This document shows positions 5,270 to 5,610 of a stretch of 5,610 bases of DNA, one piece after another (position 1 is the stretch's first letter; every line of letters starts with the position of its first letter). Location: contig DEDQ01000074.1 in assembly GCA_002350065.1 (NCBI GenBank), positions 3,734-9,343 of the forward strand, given 5' to 3'. A program made the position numbers and the translations under genes. The DNA comes from Ruminococcus flavefaciens. GTDB taxonomy: Bacteria; Bacillota; Clostridia; Oscillospirales; Ruminococcaceae. Below the pieces are notes generated by a model, which saw nothing but the letters and a program-made list of their open reading frames with translations, was not told where the DNA came from and made no database searches.

Positions 5270-5610
5270 ATGAAACACACAGACATCAAGGACATCATCA
5301 CCTCCGGCGAATTTGCCGGCAAAGAGGTAACAGTATGCGGCTGGGTACGCACATCACGCAACTCCAAGAGCGTTGCATTCGTCGAGGTAAACGACGGCAC
5401 ATCGCTTAAAAATATTCAGGTAGTAGTTGAAAAGGGCGAGAGCGATTACAAGGAGCCCCGTGTTGGAATGTCCGTAAAGGTAACCGGCAAGGTCGTAGAG
5501 GGAAGAAACAACACATTCGAGATAAATACAGCTCCCGACGGAATCACAGTCCTCGGCGATGCTCCCACAGACTATCCCCTCCAGAAGAAGGGACACACAC
5601 TTGAATTCCT
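5270..5610 (+). CDS. asnS: Asparaginyl-tRNA synthetase AsnS (N-terminal part, runs off the window)
   Basis: AsnRS charges tRNA-Asn with asparagine using ATP. The frame is open from the ATG at 5270 to the window edge, giving 113 complete codons, about a quarter of the usual protein. What is visible is the N-terminal OB-fold anticodon-binding domain. Strand motifs are GWVRTSRNSKSVAFVEVNDG at 24-43 and IQVVV at 49-53. These are followed by VKVTGKVVEGRN at 69-80 and the linker DYPLQKKGHTLEF at 101-113, which leads into the class II catalytic domain. The RTSRNSK and YPLQKK patterns fit AsnRS better than AspRS or LysRS, and the AAC specifier of the leader agrees. GAAAGGA (5253-5259) lies 10 bases before the start. 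Expression should rise when uncharged tRNA-Asn accumulates. Confidence 0.95.
   Translation, partial: MKHTDIKDIITSGEFAGKEVTVCGWVRTSRNSKSVAFVEVNDGTSLKNIQVVVEKGESDYKEPRVGMSVKVTGKVVEGRNNTFEINTAPDGITVLGDAPTDYPLQKKGHTLEF

Noticed and set aside
5173..5596. Minus-strand open frames over the T-box and the asnS start.
   Set aside because: They run across a structured RNA leader and the conserved asnS reading frame, so coding is not credible.

Overview
The window looks like ordinary chromosome from a Clostridia-type Firmicute, probably an Oscillospiraceae/Ruminococcus-like gut or rumen bacterium. The supporting signs are a full T-box leader in front of asnS, a short Bacillus-type QueF, AGGAG-type ribosome sites, consensus sigma-A promoters, AT-rich intergenic DNA between moderately GC-rich genes, and frequent ATA isoleucine codons. 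Genus-level placement is inference.

Layout from left to right. Positions 1-1664 hold a plus-strand run: the 3' end of a CPBP-family membrane protein gene, then queC and queF, which make preQ0 and then preQ1 in the queuosine tRNA-modification pathway. queC and queF overlap by 17 bases. A short terminator that works in both directions follows, and the minus-strand rrf2-family regulator gene runs into it from the other side. The regulator has a good promoter with a 25-bp imperfect dyad lying on it, which suggests autoregulation. A 238-base divergent intergenic region separates it from a shikimate-pathway operon: aroC (chorismate synthase), a class I DAHP synthase gene (the first enzyme of the same pathway) and a crcB/fluC fluoride channel gene whose GTG start overlaps the preceding stop codon. 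A probable terminator and a new promoter follow. Next comes a 288-base T-box riboswitch with an AAC (Asn) specifier, a complete antiterminator/terminator pair and a UGGC bulge that fits tRNA-Asn. It controls asnS, which runs off the right edge.

The genes fall into four units: queuosine synthesis (tRNA wobble modification at GUN anticodons, which include tRNA-Asn), a probable Fe-S or redox sensing repressor, aromatic amino acid precursor synthesis, and asparaginyl-tRNA charging. I see no mobile element, CRISPR array, prophage or evident new defence system. The points most worth a second look are regulatory: the dyad on the rrf2 promoter, a competing hairpin upstream of the T-box antiterminator, the 5'-leader hairpin of aroC, and the divergent active-site motif of the CPBP protein.
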